Below the pieces are notes generated by a model. That model was not told where the DNA came from, searched no databases, and saw only the letters and a list, made by a program, of their open reading frames with translations. The position numbers and the translations under genes are program-made. 11,456 nucleotides of DNA from JANRKN01 sp033763435 (GTDB taxonomy: Bacteria; Planctomycetota; Phycisphaerae; Phycisphaerales; UBA1924). Position 1 is the stretch's first letter, and the number at the start of each line of letters is the position of its first letter. Of the stretch, positions 5,006-11,456 are shown piece after piece. The stretch spans positions 1-11,456 of the forward strand of contig JANRKN010000053.1 in NCBI GenBank assembly GCA_033763435.1, written 5' to 3'.

Positions 5006-6502
5006 TCACGGCTTCGTGGTCGTTCCCGCCTTCATGCGTTCGGCGGCCTGGGTCTGGGCCTGGATCATGTTCTTGATCATCTCGCGCATCGCCTTGCCCT
5101 GCGCGGGGTCCACGCCCGCCGCGGGAAGATCGACCGTGATCGCGCGGAACCACGTGGTATCGCCTTCCTCGTAGCCCATCGCGAGGATCTTCTCTTCCAT
5201 CTCGGGCAGGTGGCCCGCGCCGTAGAAGATCGCGACGCTGCCGACGCCCGGCTCCTCGCGGATCAGCCGCGTGAGGTCCTCGAGCACGACCTGGTTGCGG
5301 TCGCGGAGGATCACACGGAGAAAGTCGCCCATGCCTCCCTGCATCTGGCCCATCGTGGCCTCGAGCATCTTGTCGGCGCTCGCGAGCGTTTCGACCATCA
5401 TCAGCTTCGTCAGCGCGCGCGACGTGGGCGAAGCGCCGACGAACCTGAGCAGGAAGTTCATCACGCCCGCCATGGGCGAGGACCCGTCGAGCAGGCCGAA
5501 GACCGCCTCGGCCGCACGCGCGCCCTCGGTCGCGGGCGCCTCACGCGCGGGCCGTGCGCGCGACGCGGGCGCCGGTCCGGCGTCCTTGCCGCTCGGCTGG
5601 TTGGCCGCTGCGCCGCTGTGCTGCTTTTCGGTTTGCTGCTTGTCCGCGGGCACCATCTCCGCGCGGTCGGGCTCCATGCCCAGCCGACGCTGCACCTCGT
5701 CGATGGACATGTCGCTGTTGCGCCAGTGAGGCCGGTTGTAGTCAATCGCGCTGAGCTGGAACTCCAGCCCCATCGCGCGCGCGAGCCGCACCTGCAGGCC
5801 GCCCTCCGCGCCCCCGCCGCCGCGCTCGGCGCGGTTCAGAGGCGCCTGATCGCGGAACTTCACATCATCCGCGTTGCCCGCGACGCCGTCGGGCCCGTCG
5901 CTGACCAGGTCCCACTTCGCGCCCTCGCGCACAAGCCGGATCGGCCGATCCCAGCCGTCCACGCTCGATCGGCGGAACAGGTCCGCCATCGCGCGCTCCT
6001 GACCTTCGAGCCCCTGGCCCAGCTCCGCGAGGCTCGAGGCCTTCGCGCCGCGGTCCTCGGCGCGCTGCGCGAGAATCGCCAGAAACCGCAGCCGCGCGTT
6101 GGTCCGCTGCGTGCGCATCGCGTCGGTCAGTTCCGCCGGGCTGTGCCGCCCCGTGCCCGCGGGCTTCACCGCCTCGTACAGCACCACGTCGTGCGCATCG
6201 AGATACGTCTGCAGCGTGCGGTAGTAGCTCCCGTCGCCGATGTGCGCGACGCCCACCAGGTGCACCGTGGGCTTGCCCGAAGTCGTGGGCCTCAGCTCGC
6301 GGCTGGCGATCTCCAGCATCACCACCTTGCCGTCACGCTCGTCGCGCACGCGCAGGTAATCGCGCGTGCCCTTCTCGGTCTGCTCGGCCTGCGCGGGAGG
6401 CTGGGCCTGCGTCTGCGCGGACACCGGCGCCGCGGCACCCGCGAGCGCGAGCATCGCCCAGAGCCCCGCACGACCTGCCGAACGCATGAAGGTGTGTGCC
6501 AT
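5006..6502 (-). CDS. Exported TraB/GumN-like protein with a pseudopilin-like insert
   Basis: The 498 residues start with a signal peptide (hydrophobic LWAMLALAGAAA, likely cut after VSA at about 29). The outer parts fit the TraB/PrgY/GumN (TIKI-like) superfamily, thought to be metal-dependent proteases: VHLVGVAHIGDGSYY 80-94 with H87, VVLYEAV 106-112 with E110, IDYNRPHW 253-260, and SVAIFYGAGHLPEMEEKI 422-439 with H431. Between the first and second parts lies GWDRPIRLVREGAKWDL followed by VSDGPDGVAGNADDV (183-214). This closely follows the C-terminal calcium-binding end of type II secretion pseudopilin GspG. Residues 285-335 are a low-complexity linker. The start at 6502 is supported by GGAGAG (6512-6517), 9 bases upstream. 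It follows the membrane protein gene by 84 bases, probably in one transcript. Protease activity is inferred from the family only. Confidence 0.75.
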   Translation of the reverse strand: MAHTFMRSAGRAGLWAMLALAGAAAPVSAQTQAQPPAQAEQTEKGTRDYLRVRDERDGKVVMLEIASRELRPTTSGKPTVHLVGVAHIGDGSYYRTLQTYLDAHDVVLYEAVKPAGTGRHSPAELTDAMRTQRTNARLRFLAILAQRAEDRGAKASSLAELGQGLEGQERAMADLFRRSSVDGWDRPIRLVREGAKWDLVSDGPDGVAGNADDVKFRDQAPLNRAERGGGGAEGGLQVRLARAMGLEFQLSAIDYNRPHWRNSDMSIDEVQRRLGMEPDRAEMVPADKQQTEKQHSGAAANQPSGKDAGPAPASRARPAREAPATEGARAAEAVFGLLDGSSPMAGVMNFLLRFVGASPTSRALTKLMMVETLASADKMLEATMGQMQGGMGDFLRVILRDRNQVVLEDLTRLIREEPGVGSVAIFYGAGHLPEMEEKILAMGYEEGDTTWFRAITVDLPAAGVDPAQGKAMREMIKNMIQAQTQAAERMKAGTTTKP

Positions 6503-6551
6503 AGATCTGGTCTCTCCGTGAAAGCATTGCCGCGCACCCGCGTCTCTCTGG

Positions 6552-6565
6552 ACGCCCGCGGGCGT
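6552..6565. repeat. 14-base perfect palindrome between two minus-strand genes
   Basis: ACGCCCGCGGGCGT is a perfect palindrome in the 84-base gap between the membrane protein gene and the TraB-like gene. Its role is unknown. It could be an operator or a small processing hairpin. Confidence 0.5.
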
Positions 6566-6586
6566 GAAAAGTTCACTCGGGCTTGC

Positions 6587-7057
6587 TCAGCCCGCGCGTG
6601 GGCCGGCCCGTTCAATCGTGAGGCTCATGAGTCGCACCATCGCCGCGCGCCCGGGGCCGTCGGACGTTGCGCCCAGCACCCGCGCGCTCAGGCTGGGCGT
6701 CAGCATGAGCCCGACCTCGCTGATGCTCTGCGCCTTGCACACTTCGCGGACGCGCGCGCGCTCGACCCCCGGCATGCCGATCGCCCGCTGCACATCCCCC
6801 GCGGCCCACGCGAGCGGATCGCGCGCGATCGCCCGCCTGCGCATCGCCCACCACCCGACCACCAGCGCCGCGCCCAGCAGCGCCATGCCGACCGCGACCG
6901 GCCAGCCCGCCGCGGAGGGCAGCGCATCGATCACACTCGACCACCCCGCCCACGTTCCGGGCACCTGCGCGACGGGTTCCTCACGCCGGAGCGCCTGCGC
7001 CGCGTCCTCGGGCGTGTAGATCTTGACCTGCGCGAGCAAAGGCAAAGCCCAACTCAT
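6587..7057 (-). CDS. Small one-pass membrane protein, function unknown
   Basis: I do not recognise a family. The 156 residues begin with a short hydrophobic stretch (MSWALPLLAQV) followed by a polar part, then one strong membrane segment at about 51-71 (WPVAVGMALLGAALVVGWWAM) that ends in RRR. By the positive-inside rule the C-terminal 80 residues are probably cytoplasmic. That part is helical (DPLAWAAGDVQRAIGMPGVERARVREVCKAQ) and ends with a moderately conserved-looking LMLTPSLSARVLG. The ATG at 7055-7057 overlaps the HEAT-protein stop as ATGA, so translation is very likely coupled and the two proteins probably work together. The TraB-like gene follows 84 bases later. There is no enzyme motif, so a membrane anchor for the HEAT protein is a reasonable guess and nothing more. 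Confidence 0.75.
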   Translation of the reverse strand: MSWALPLLAQVKIYTPEDAAQALRREEPVAQVPGTWAGWSSVIDALPSAAGWPVAVGMALLGAALVVGWWAMRRRAIARDPLAWAAGDVQRAIGMPGVERARVREVCKAQSISEVGLMLTPSLSARVLGATSDGPGRAAMVRLMSLTIERAGPRAG

Positions 7058-9177
7058 GCCGGCACCTCGGCGAGTTCCGCGTGCAGCCTGCGCACGCCCG
7101 CGCGTGCCCGGCGCAGCACGCGCGGATCGGGGTCATGGCCCGCCAGTTCCGCGAGCCGCTCGACCGCTTCGCGCCGCGAGAGCGTGAGACCATCGCCCCG
7201 CGCTTCGAGGAATCCGCTCGCGAGCGCGCGCTCGGCGAGCCAGACCCCCGCGAGCCTGTGCGCGGGCCGGGCATCGCGCAGCATCTCGACGAGGGCGGGG
7301 CCGACGGGCTCGATCTGCGCCGCGGGCCTGAGGGCCGAGGCGCGGGCGAGTTCGCGCAAAGCCGTCGCGCGCACGCGGTGATGTTCGCCCGAGGCCGGGT
7401 CGTCGCGCAGCGCGCGGATGACGTTGGAGGCGCGCCGGACGACGGGCTCATCGCTCGCCCGCGCCGCGCGAATGACGATCCGCCCGAGGCTCTCGACCGC
7501 GTTGCTGCGGACGCGCGGGTCGGCGTGGGCCGAGACCTTCTCGAGCGTGCCCAGCACCGCGGGCTGTGCCGCGGCATCGCCCACGAGCGCGCCCGCCGCG
7601 GTCGCGACCACGCGGGGCGAAGCGTCGTCGCACGCGCGCACGAGGGCGTCGAGCACCATCGACTCGATGCCGAGCCTGCGCGAGGTCATGATCGCCGCGA
7701 GGCGCTGGGATTCCTCGGCGGATTCGAGCCGTTCCAGCAGCGCGCGCAGGAACCCCGCGCGATCGCGCGTGAGCCAGCGCCGCGCCGCCAGCGCCCCCGC
7801 GGGCCCGGGCGCGAAGGCATCGAGCATCGCGCGCTCCTCGGCCGCGACGCGCCTCACGAAGGGATCGGGGCTGTGCGTGAGGATCGCCAGGTGTTCCAGG
7901 CGCGCGGTGTCCCGCGCCGCGCTGACCAGCGCCGCGGGGCGCGAGCCCAGGCCCGCGAGCGTCATGCGGTGCGTTGCCGCGCGCGCGACGAGGGGGTCGA
8001 GGTCCAGCGACAGATCGCGCAGCAGTTCCTCGGGCCCTCTCCGAGCAAGGTTCCAGCGCACGACCGACTCATCATCGGCGATCAACGGCGCGAGCGCATC
8101 GACCGCCCGCGAGCGGTCGCCGGGCCGGACGACGTCCATCACCCACGCGGGCACGGCCGCGCGCGCCCGCGCGCCCATCGCGCTGATCTGCGCGGGGGTG
8201 GGCATCGCGACGGTGCCGGGCTTGACGAGCCGCAGCGCCGACGCGCGCCGAGGGCTCAGCGTCAGGTGCCAGGTTTCGAGGACGCCCTCGTGCTCGCGGG
8301 CGCTGCTGGCGTGCCGGAGCCGATCGGCGGGCGCGCTGCCCGCTTCGGGCGCGCCGAGCCAGAGCCAGGCCCGGGCGCGCGTGAGCTCATCGCCCCCGAG
8401 CCGCACGAACGCCCGCAGCGCCGCGTGGGCCGGGTGCGAGCGCGCCTGAAAGAACCGGACCAGCGGCCCCTCGTCCTCGCCGCGCTGCGCGCGACGCAGC
8501 GCCGAAGCATCCAGCAGCGCGCACGCGGCAAGCAGCCCCGCGCGGCTGCGACGCTTCTCAAAGCCCTCGCGCAGCCAGCGCGCCGCCGCGTCTTCGACCG
8601 CGCCCCGATCGACCCTGAGCCCCGACGCCGCGGGACCCTCGAGCACGCTGAGAAGATCGAGCCTCGGCTCGGTCGAGCCGCTGGCGCGCATCGCGTCGCG
8701 CGTGAGAATCAGCAGCGATTCCTCGGCCTCGCGATGCACCGCGGGCTCGGCGTGCGCGAGCAGCTCGGGCAGCATCGCGATCACGTCCGCGTCGCCCGTC
8801 CGCCGCGCAAGCCGCGCGATCGACGCGAGGATCGTCGGCGCATCGGACGCGCTGCGCATCGTCCGCGCCGCGGCACCCCACCGCCCCGCGCCGACGGACA
8901 GCGCGAGCGAACGCGTCGGCGCATCGAGCTCATCAAGGATCGGCGCGACCGCCGCGAGCGCCAGCACGCGCGGGTCGTCGTGCGCTCCCTCGGCCCAGCG
9001 CGCGACGCGCGAGATCAAGCCCCGCACGCCCGAGGCCGCCGCGACGTCGAGCAGCTCCTCGGCCGCGCGCGACTTTTCCTCCGCGTTGCCCAGCGCCGCG
9101 ACCTGCGACCATGCCGCCACCCGGACCCTCGCGGGCCAGGCTCGCGTGCGCGCCACCAGTCGAGTCCATCCGACCAC
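7054..9177 (-). CDS. HEAT-repeat protein, function unknown
   Basis: A 707-residue, Ala/Arg/Leu-rich, almost all-helical protein with HEAT-like repeats, which form curved scaffolds for binding other proteins. Clear units are at about 367-382 (DDESVVRWNLARRG), 436-451 (SPDPFVRRVAAEERAM), 516-532 (CDDASPRVVATAAGAL), 551-567 (ADPRVRSNAVESLGRIV), 600-614 (RVRATALRELARAS) and 681-698 (DPDPRVLRRARAGVRRL). The N-terminal half is helical with weaker repeats. I see no signal peptide, membrane segment or catalytic motif. The start is a GTG at 9177, with only a weak AGGGA about 10 bases before it, so the true start could differ slightly. The stop overlaps the ATG of the membrane protein gene. It is the first gene of a likely three-gene unit with the membrane and TraB-like genes. 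Confidence 0.85.
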   Translation of the reverse strand: MVGWTRLVARTRAWPARVRVAAWSQVAALGNAEEKSRAAEELLDVAAASGVRGLISRVARWAEGAHDDPRVLALAAVAPILDELDAPTRSLALSVGAGRWGAAARTMRSASDAPTILASIARLARRTGDADVIAMLPELLAHAEPAVHREAEESLLILTRDAMRASGSTEPRLDLLSVLEGPAASGLRVDRGAVEDAAARWLREGFEKRRSRAGLLAACALLDASALRRAQRGEDEGPLVRFFQARSHPAHAALRAFVRLGGDELTRARAWLWLGAPEAGSAPADRLRHASSAREHEGVLETWHLTLSPRRASALRLVKPGTVAMPTPAQISAMGARARAAVPAWVMDVVRPGDRSRAVDALAPLIADDESVVRWNLARRGPEELLRDLSLDLDPLVARAATHRMTLAGLGSRPAALVSAARDTARLEHLAILTHSPDPFVRRVAAEERAMLDAFAPGPAGALAARRWLTRDRAGFLRALLERLESAEESQRLAAIMTSRRLGIESMVLDALVRACDDASPRVVATAAGALVGDAAAQPAVLGTLEKVSAHADPRVRSNAVESLGRIVIRAARASDEPVVRRASNVIRALRDDPASGEHHRVRATALRELARASALRPAAQIEPVGPALVEMLRDARPAHRLAGVWLAERALASGFLEARGDGLTLSRREAVERLAELAGHDPDPRVLRRARAGVRRLHAELAEVPA

Positions 9178-9707
9178 GGCCTGCGGTTCCCTGTGCGCCC
9201 TCCCCCGCTTCGACCCGCGATCCTATCTGAAGCCCGCAGACCGTGCGTTGGGCCCCGCGCGCGCCCAGAGGCATCGACCCTAGTCCCACCCGCTTCCGGC
9301 GAGGGCATCTACAGGTAGTGTCCGCTCAATAGATGACACAACCGATCGTGGCCAGCTTCCCGCAAATCTCTTCACGACAAACGCTTACGCCAGCCGATCG
9401 CCCTTCCGGGGTTTCGGGGGTTGAGTTTCGGACACGTCTGGTAAACTCAGGTGGGCAAGGACTCGTGGGCGATTCGGCGGACACCGGGCACTCATGCCCC
9501 CGGGGTCTTTCGGGTCGGGAGCCTCGCCCCGTGCGGTTCGGTGAACCTGACAGCCTCGGCACGCGTCGAGCTGGTGGGAGACCCGGGCCTTCTCCGCGTC
9601 GGCTGGACGGCTGACAGTTTCCCACGCGTGCGTCGGGTTCTCAGGACGAGCAACCTGGCCAGGGCCGCGAGTTGTTGGGCGATCCGGGCCGCATGCAAGG
9701 TGACCAG
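9178..9707. promoter_or_regulatory. Divergent intergenic region with a hairpin-rich leader before the DUF2617-like gene
   Basis: This stretch of 530 bases has no convincing gene. Open frames exist on both strands, but their third positions lack the strong G/C bias of the neighbours. It must carry promoters for the HEAT gene (leftward) and the DUF2617-like gene (rightward). The 9306-9340 part has overlapping dyads, CATCTA/TAGATG and GTGTC/GACAC. Further right are TGAGTTT (9422-9428) with AAACTCA (9443-9449), GGTTC/GAACC inside GTGC/GCAC near 9529-9562, GCACGCGT (9559-9566) with ACGCGTGC (9624-9631), and a 6-bp hairpin 9598-9603/9610-9615 inside the last pair. I compared it by eye with SRP RNA, 6S RNA, RNase P RNA, tmRNA and common riboswitches and found no match. 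Confidence 0.4.
9697..9703 (+). promoter_or_regulatory. Ribosome binding site that decides the DUF2617-like start
   Basis: AAGGTGA ends 4 bases before the ATG at 9708. It supports this start over the in-frame ATG at 9672, which has no such site. Confidence 0.7.
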
Positions 9708-10268
9708 ATGAGCCAACCCGTCAAATCGACGACCGGCCTGGTGACGTGTCAAGGCTTCCTTTACGACCGGGCGCTGCACCCGGAGCTGTTCCCGCCCAAA
9801 GCGCGAAAAAACTTCGGCTTAGGGGGCAAACAGGCGGGGTGGGAGATGGAAGCCTGGCTGCTCGACGGAATGCACATCCTCCGCTATGAGCACCGCGGGC
9901 TCTGCCTGACCGAGCTGGTCACCGAGCAGGAACGGCACCTGCCCCGCACCGGCATCGTCAACGCGATCGCGATTGTGGGTGAGCACGATTACGAGAAGAG
10001 CTTCAAGCCGCACCGGGTCAGCTATCTGACGAGCATCCAGATCGAGCAGCTCTCAGAGAACCTGTACCTGAACACGCTCGACGAGATGAAGGCCTTTGCC
10101 GTCGAGCAGAATGCGCTCTCGCACGCTTGGGAAACCGAGCAGGGCCCGGGGCTGAGCGTCCTGGATGTCGAGGGCAAGGCCGATCAGGTCCACGCGCACA
10201 GCTACCACGTGCTGCCCGAAGGCTTCCACGTGCTGCGGACCCAAACGATCTTTCAAATCGACGGCTAA
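9708..10268 (+). CDS. DUF2617-like protein of unknown function
   Basis: The 186-residue protein resembles the DUF2617 family as I remember it, with an LYDRALHPELF start (18-28), an LTELVTEQERHLPRTG middle (67-82) and an LDVEGKADQVHAHSYHVLPEGFHVLRTQTIFQ end (152-183). The family's function is not known. The protein has no signal peptide or membrane segment and looks like a soluble alpha/beta protein with alternating strands. Conserved-looking His and Glu residues (H24, E70, E92, H162, H164, H167) might hold a ligand, but that is speculation. The start at 9708 is chosen for its AAGGTGA site. The coding pattern is less extreme in third-position G/C than obgE or ileS. The stop lies inside the first of three 24-base tandem repeats. 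It is followed by 336 bases before ileS on the same strand. Confidence 0.8.
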   Translation: MSQPVKSTTGLVTCQGFLYDRALHPELFPPKARKNFGLGGKQAGWEMEAWLLDGMHILRYEHRGLCLTELVTEQERHLPRTGIVNAIAIVGEHDYEKSFKPHRVSYLTSIQIEQLSENLYLNTLDEMKAFAVEQNALSHAWETEQGPGLSVLDVEGKADQVHAHSYHVLPEGFHVLRTQTIFQIDG

Positions 10269-10320
10269 CGCCTGGGGCAAATCGACGGCTGAGGCCCGGG
10301 GCAGATCGACGGCTGACGCC
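10254..10320 (+). repeat. Three 24-base tandem repeats, each with an in-frame stop
   Basis: CAAATCGACGGCTAACGCCTGGGG (10254-10277, shown here only as the unit beginning CAAATCGACGGCTAA) is followed by a close copy at 10278-10301 and a partial one at 10302-10320. The unit is 8 codons, so the frame is kept. Each copy encodes Q-I-D-G then a stop (TAA, TGA, TGA). The DUF2617-like gene ends in the first copy. Confidence 0.85.
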
Positions 10321-10604
10321 GACCCCGCCTGAGCCTGCTTCCCGCCGGGGCGTGCGGGGGCCTACTGTTGGCCCGATGTTGCCCAAGGCCGTGTCCAACC
10401 GAGATCGAATTCGCGGGCCCCGTTCGGGGCGCGCGTGATCGCACGGCTCGGGCCCAGAGGCCCCCAGCGGCGAGTCCTCCACAGCACGCGTTTCCCCAGC
10501 GGGGCCTGATCCAGCATCCGGCGGCGATCGCTCTGTTCACCGCCCCCGCCAACCCCACCTAACACCCGCACGCAACGCCCACGCATTCTCCGAGCGCAGC
10601 ACCC
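10269..10604 (+). promoter_or_regulatory. Intergenic region before ileS
   Basis: These 336 bases hold no convincing gene. The left 52 bases are the remaining tandem repeats. GCCCC (10417-10421) and GGGGC (10426-10430) make a 5-bp hairpin with a GTTC loop. I looked for a T-box leader, which regulates ileS in Firmicutes, and saw neither its conserved core nor a terminator. No clear promoter or ribosome site was found. The last 80 bases are C-rich and probably unstructured. Confidence 0.35.
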
Positions 10605-11456
10605 ATGACCAACTCGAGCACCAACCCGAGCACCAACCCCTCGACCACCCCCGGCGCCCCCACCGCCCCCACCGCCCCCGCCAGCAAGCCCGAGAAGAAC
10701 CGCTATCGCGACACGCTCCACCTGCCCAAGACGCCCTTCCCCATGAAGGCCAGCCTCGTGCAGAACGAGCCCCAGAGCGTCAAGCGCTGGCAGGCGATGA
10801 ACCTCTATCAGCGCGTGATGGAGTCGCGCGTCGGGCGCGAGCCGTTCAGCTTCCACTGCGGCCCGCCCTACGCCAACGGCTCGCTGCACCTGGGCCACCT
10901 CATGAACATCACGCTCAAGGACTTTGTCGTCCGCTCCCAGAGCATGATGGGCAAGCTCTGTCCCTTCGTGCCCGGCTGGGACTGCCACGGCCTGCCGATC
11001 GAGCACAAGGTCATGACCGACCTGGTCGTCACCAAGCCCGACGGCACGACCGACTCTTCCAAGCTCGACAAGGTCATGAACCTGCCCGACGAGCAGCGGC
11101 GGATGGCGATCCGGCGCGAGTGCCAGAAGCACGCCGAGAAGTTCATCAAGCTGCAGGCCTCGCAGATGGTGCGCCTGTTCCTCACGGGCGACTTTGAAAA
11201 CCCGTACCTCACGATGCAGCCGGCCTACGAGGCCGGAACGCTCGAAGTGCTCGCGACGCTGCTCGAGCGCGGGCTGGTGTACCGCGCGCTCAAGCCCGTG
11301 CACTGGTCGATCGCCAACGAGACGGCGCTGGCGGACGCGGAGCTGGAGTATCAGGACCGCGAGGATGTGTCGGTGTACGTGGACTTTGAGGCCGCGGACG
11401 CCGACGCGGTCTACGACGCCTTCGGCCTGCCCGCCGCGAGCGACGAGGACGACGAC
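10605..11456 (+). CDS. ileS: Isoleucyl-tRNA synthetase, N-terminal part, cut by window end
   Basis: IleS is the class I synthetase that attaches isoleucine to its tRNA and edits away mischarged valine. The first 284 codons are present and the gene runs off the window. Residues 1-29 are a Thr/Asn/Pro/Ala-rich extension. The family body starts at YRDTLHLPKTPFPMKASL (34-51). The HIGH motif is H95-L-G-H98 within PPYANGSLHLGHLMN (87-101). The bacterial signature GWDCHGLPIEHKV spans 124-136, and KPVHWSIANETALADAELEY (230-249) leads into the editing domain. The acidic stretch at the end (SDEDDD) is probably within the editing domain. The KMSKS loop and zinc-binding C-terminus lie outside the window. 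The ATG at 10605 is the only plausible start, although no strong ribosome site precedes it. Nothing suggests inactivation. Confidence 0.97.
   Translation, partial: MTNSSTNPSTNPSTTPGAPTAPTAPASKPEKNRYRDTLHLPKTPFPMKASLVQNEPQSVKRWQAMNLYQRVMESRVGREPFSFHCGPPYANGSLHLGHLMNITLKDFVVRSQSMMGKLCPFVPGWDCHGLPIEHKVMTDLVVTKPDGTTDSSKLDKVMNLPDEQRRMAIRRECQKHAEKFIKLQASQMVRLFLTGDFENPYLTMQPAYEAGTLEVLATLLERGLVYRALKPVHWSIANETALADAELEYQDREDVSVYVDFEAADADAVYDAFGLPAASDEDDD
10615..10682 (+). repeat. Short tandem repeats in the ileS 5' end
   Basis: CGAGCACCAACC is repeated at 10615-10626 and 10627-10638, and GCCCCCACC at 10656-10664 and 10665-10673 with a variant copy at 10674-10682. They encode the low-complexity N-terminal extension (STNPSTNP and APTAPTAPA) that lies before the conserved synthetase fold. 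Confidence 0.8.

Noticed and set aside
4817..7381. Plus-strand open frame of 854 codons
   Set aside because: It runs antisense to the TraB-like, membrane and HEAT genes, whose own frames show signal peptide, motifs and ribosome sites. The His/Arg/Ala-rich product is typical shadow sequence.
7081..9318. Plus-strand open frame of 745 codons opposite the HEAT gene
   Set aside because: The minus frame has regular HEAT repeats and an ATGA junction with the next gene. The plus frame gives an Arg-rich sequence with no motif.
9490..9600. SRP RNA, suggested by GGTGAACCTGACAG
   Set aside because: The conserved GGAAGG-type tetraloop and GCAGCC part that should follow are absent.
9333..9614. Plus-strand frame of 93 codons before the DUF2617-like gene
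   Set aside because: Third positions are not biased to G/C, there is no ribosome site, and the region is full of hairpins. More likely non-coding.
10269..10604. T-box riboswitch for ileS
   Set aside because: Neither the conserved T-box core nor a terminator/antiterminator pair is visible, and T-boxes are mainly found in Firmicutes.
10362..11303. Minus-strand open frame of 313 codons opposite ileS
   Set aside because: ileS on the plus strand has HIGH and other synthetase motifs in frame, so this is its shadow.

Overview
The window is GC-rich DNA (third codon positions in the genes are almost all G or C) from a Gram-negative bacterium. My best guess is a planctomycete of the Phycisphaerae type. 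The reasons are the base composition, a lipid A gene (lpxI), a Lys/Pro/Ala-rich tail on Obg, and a type II secretion pseudopilin-like 'DGPDG..G..DD' module in an exported protein, a motif I associate with planctomycete proteins. This placement is inference, not proof.

Layout from left to right. (1) 1-570, plus strand: a 5' region crowded with GGTGCAY motifs and mutually exclusive hairpins, then a small Pro-rich hypothetical protein whose start is unclear and which may involve a frameshift at a T7 run. (2) 571-2094, plus strand: an intergenic stretch that can fold into a three-way junction, then obgE with an H1-like basic tail in place of the usual C-terminal domain. (3) 2145-9177, minus strand, seven genes. 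Read in transcription order from the right these are: a GTG-started HEAT-repeat protein, a one-pass membrane protein overlapping it by ATGA, an exported TraB/GumN-like protein, a Fur-family regulator resembling Irr, a PilZ (cyclic di-GMP) protein, and the close pair lpxI-tlyA. (4) 9178-10268: a hairpin-rich 530-base region and a DUF2617-like gene on the plus strand. That gene ends in three tandem 24-base repeats, each carrying its own stop codon. (5) 10269-11456: an intergenic stretch and the first 284 codons of ileS, cut off by the window end.

Most of the content is housekeeping: ribosome assembly (Obg), rRNA methylation (TlyA), lipid A synthesis (LpxI) and tRNA charging (IleS), with two signalling or regulatory genes (PilZ, Fur-like). 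The least explained parts are the HEAT/membrane/TraB-like gene group, the structured non-coding stretches before the first gene, before obgE and before the DUF2617-like gene, and the repeated stop codons. I saw no CRISPR array, tRNA, rRNA, complete mobile element or recognisable defence system.
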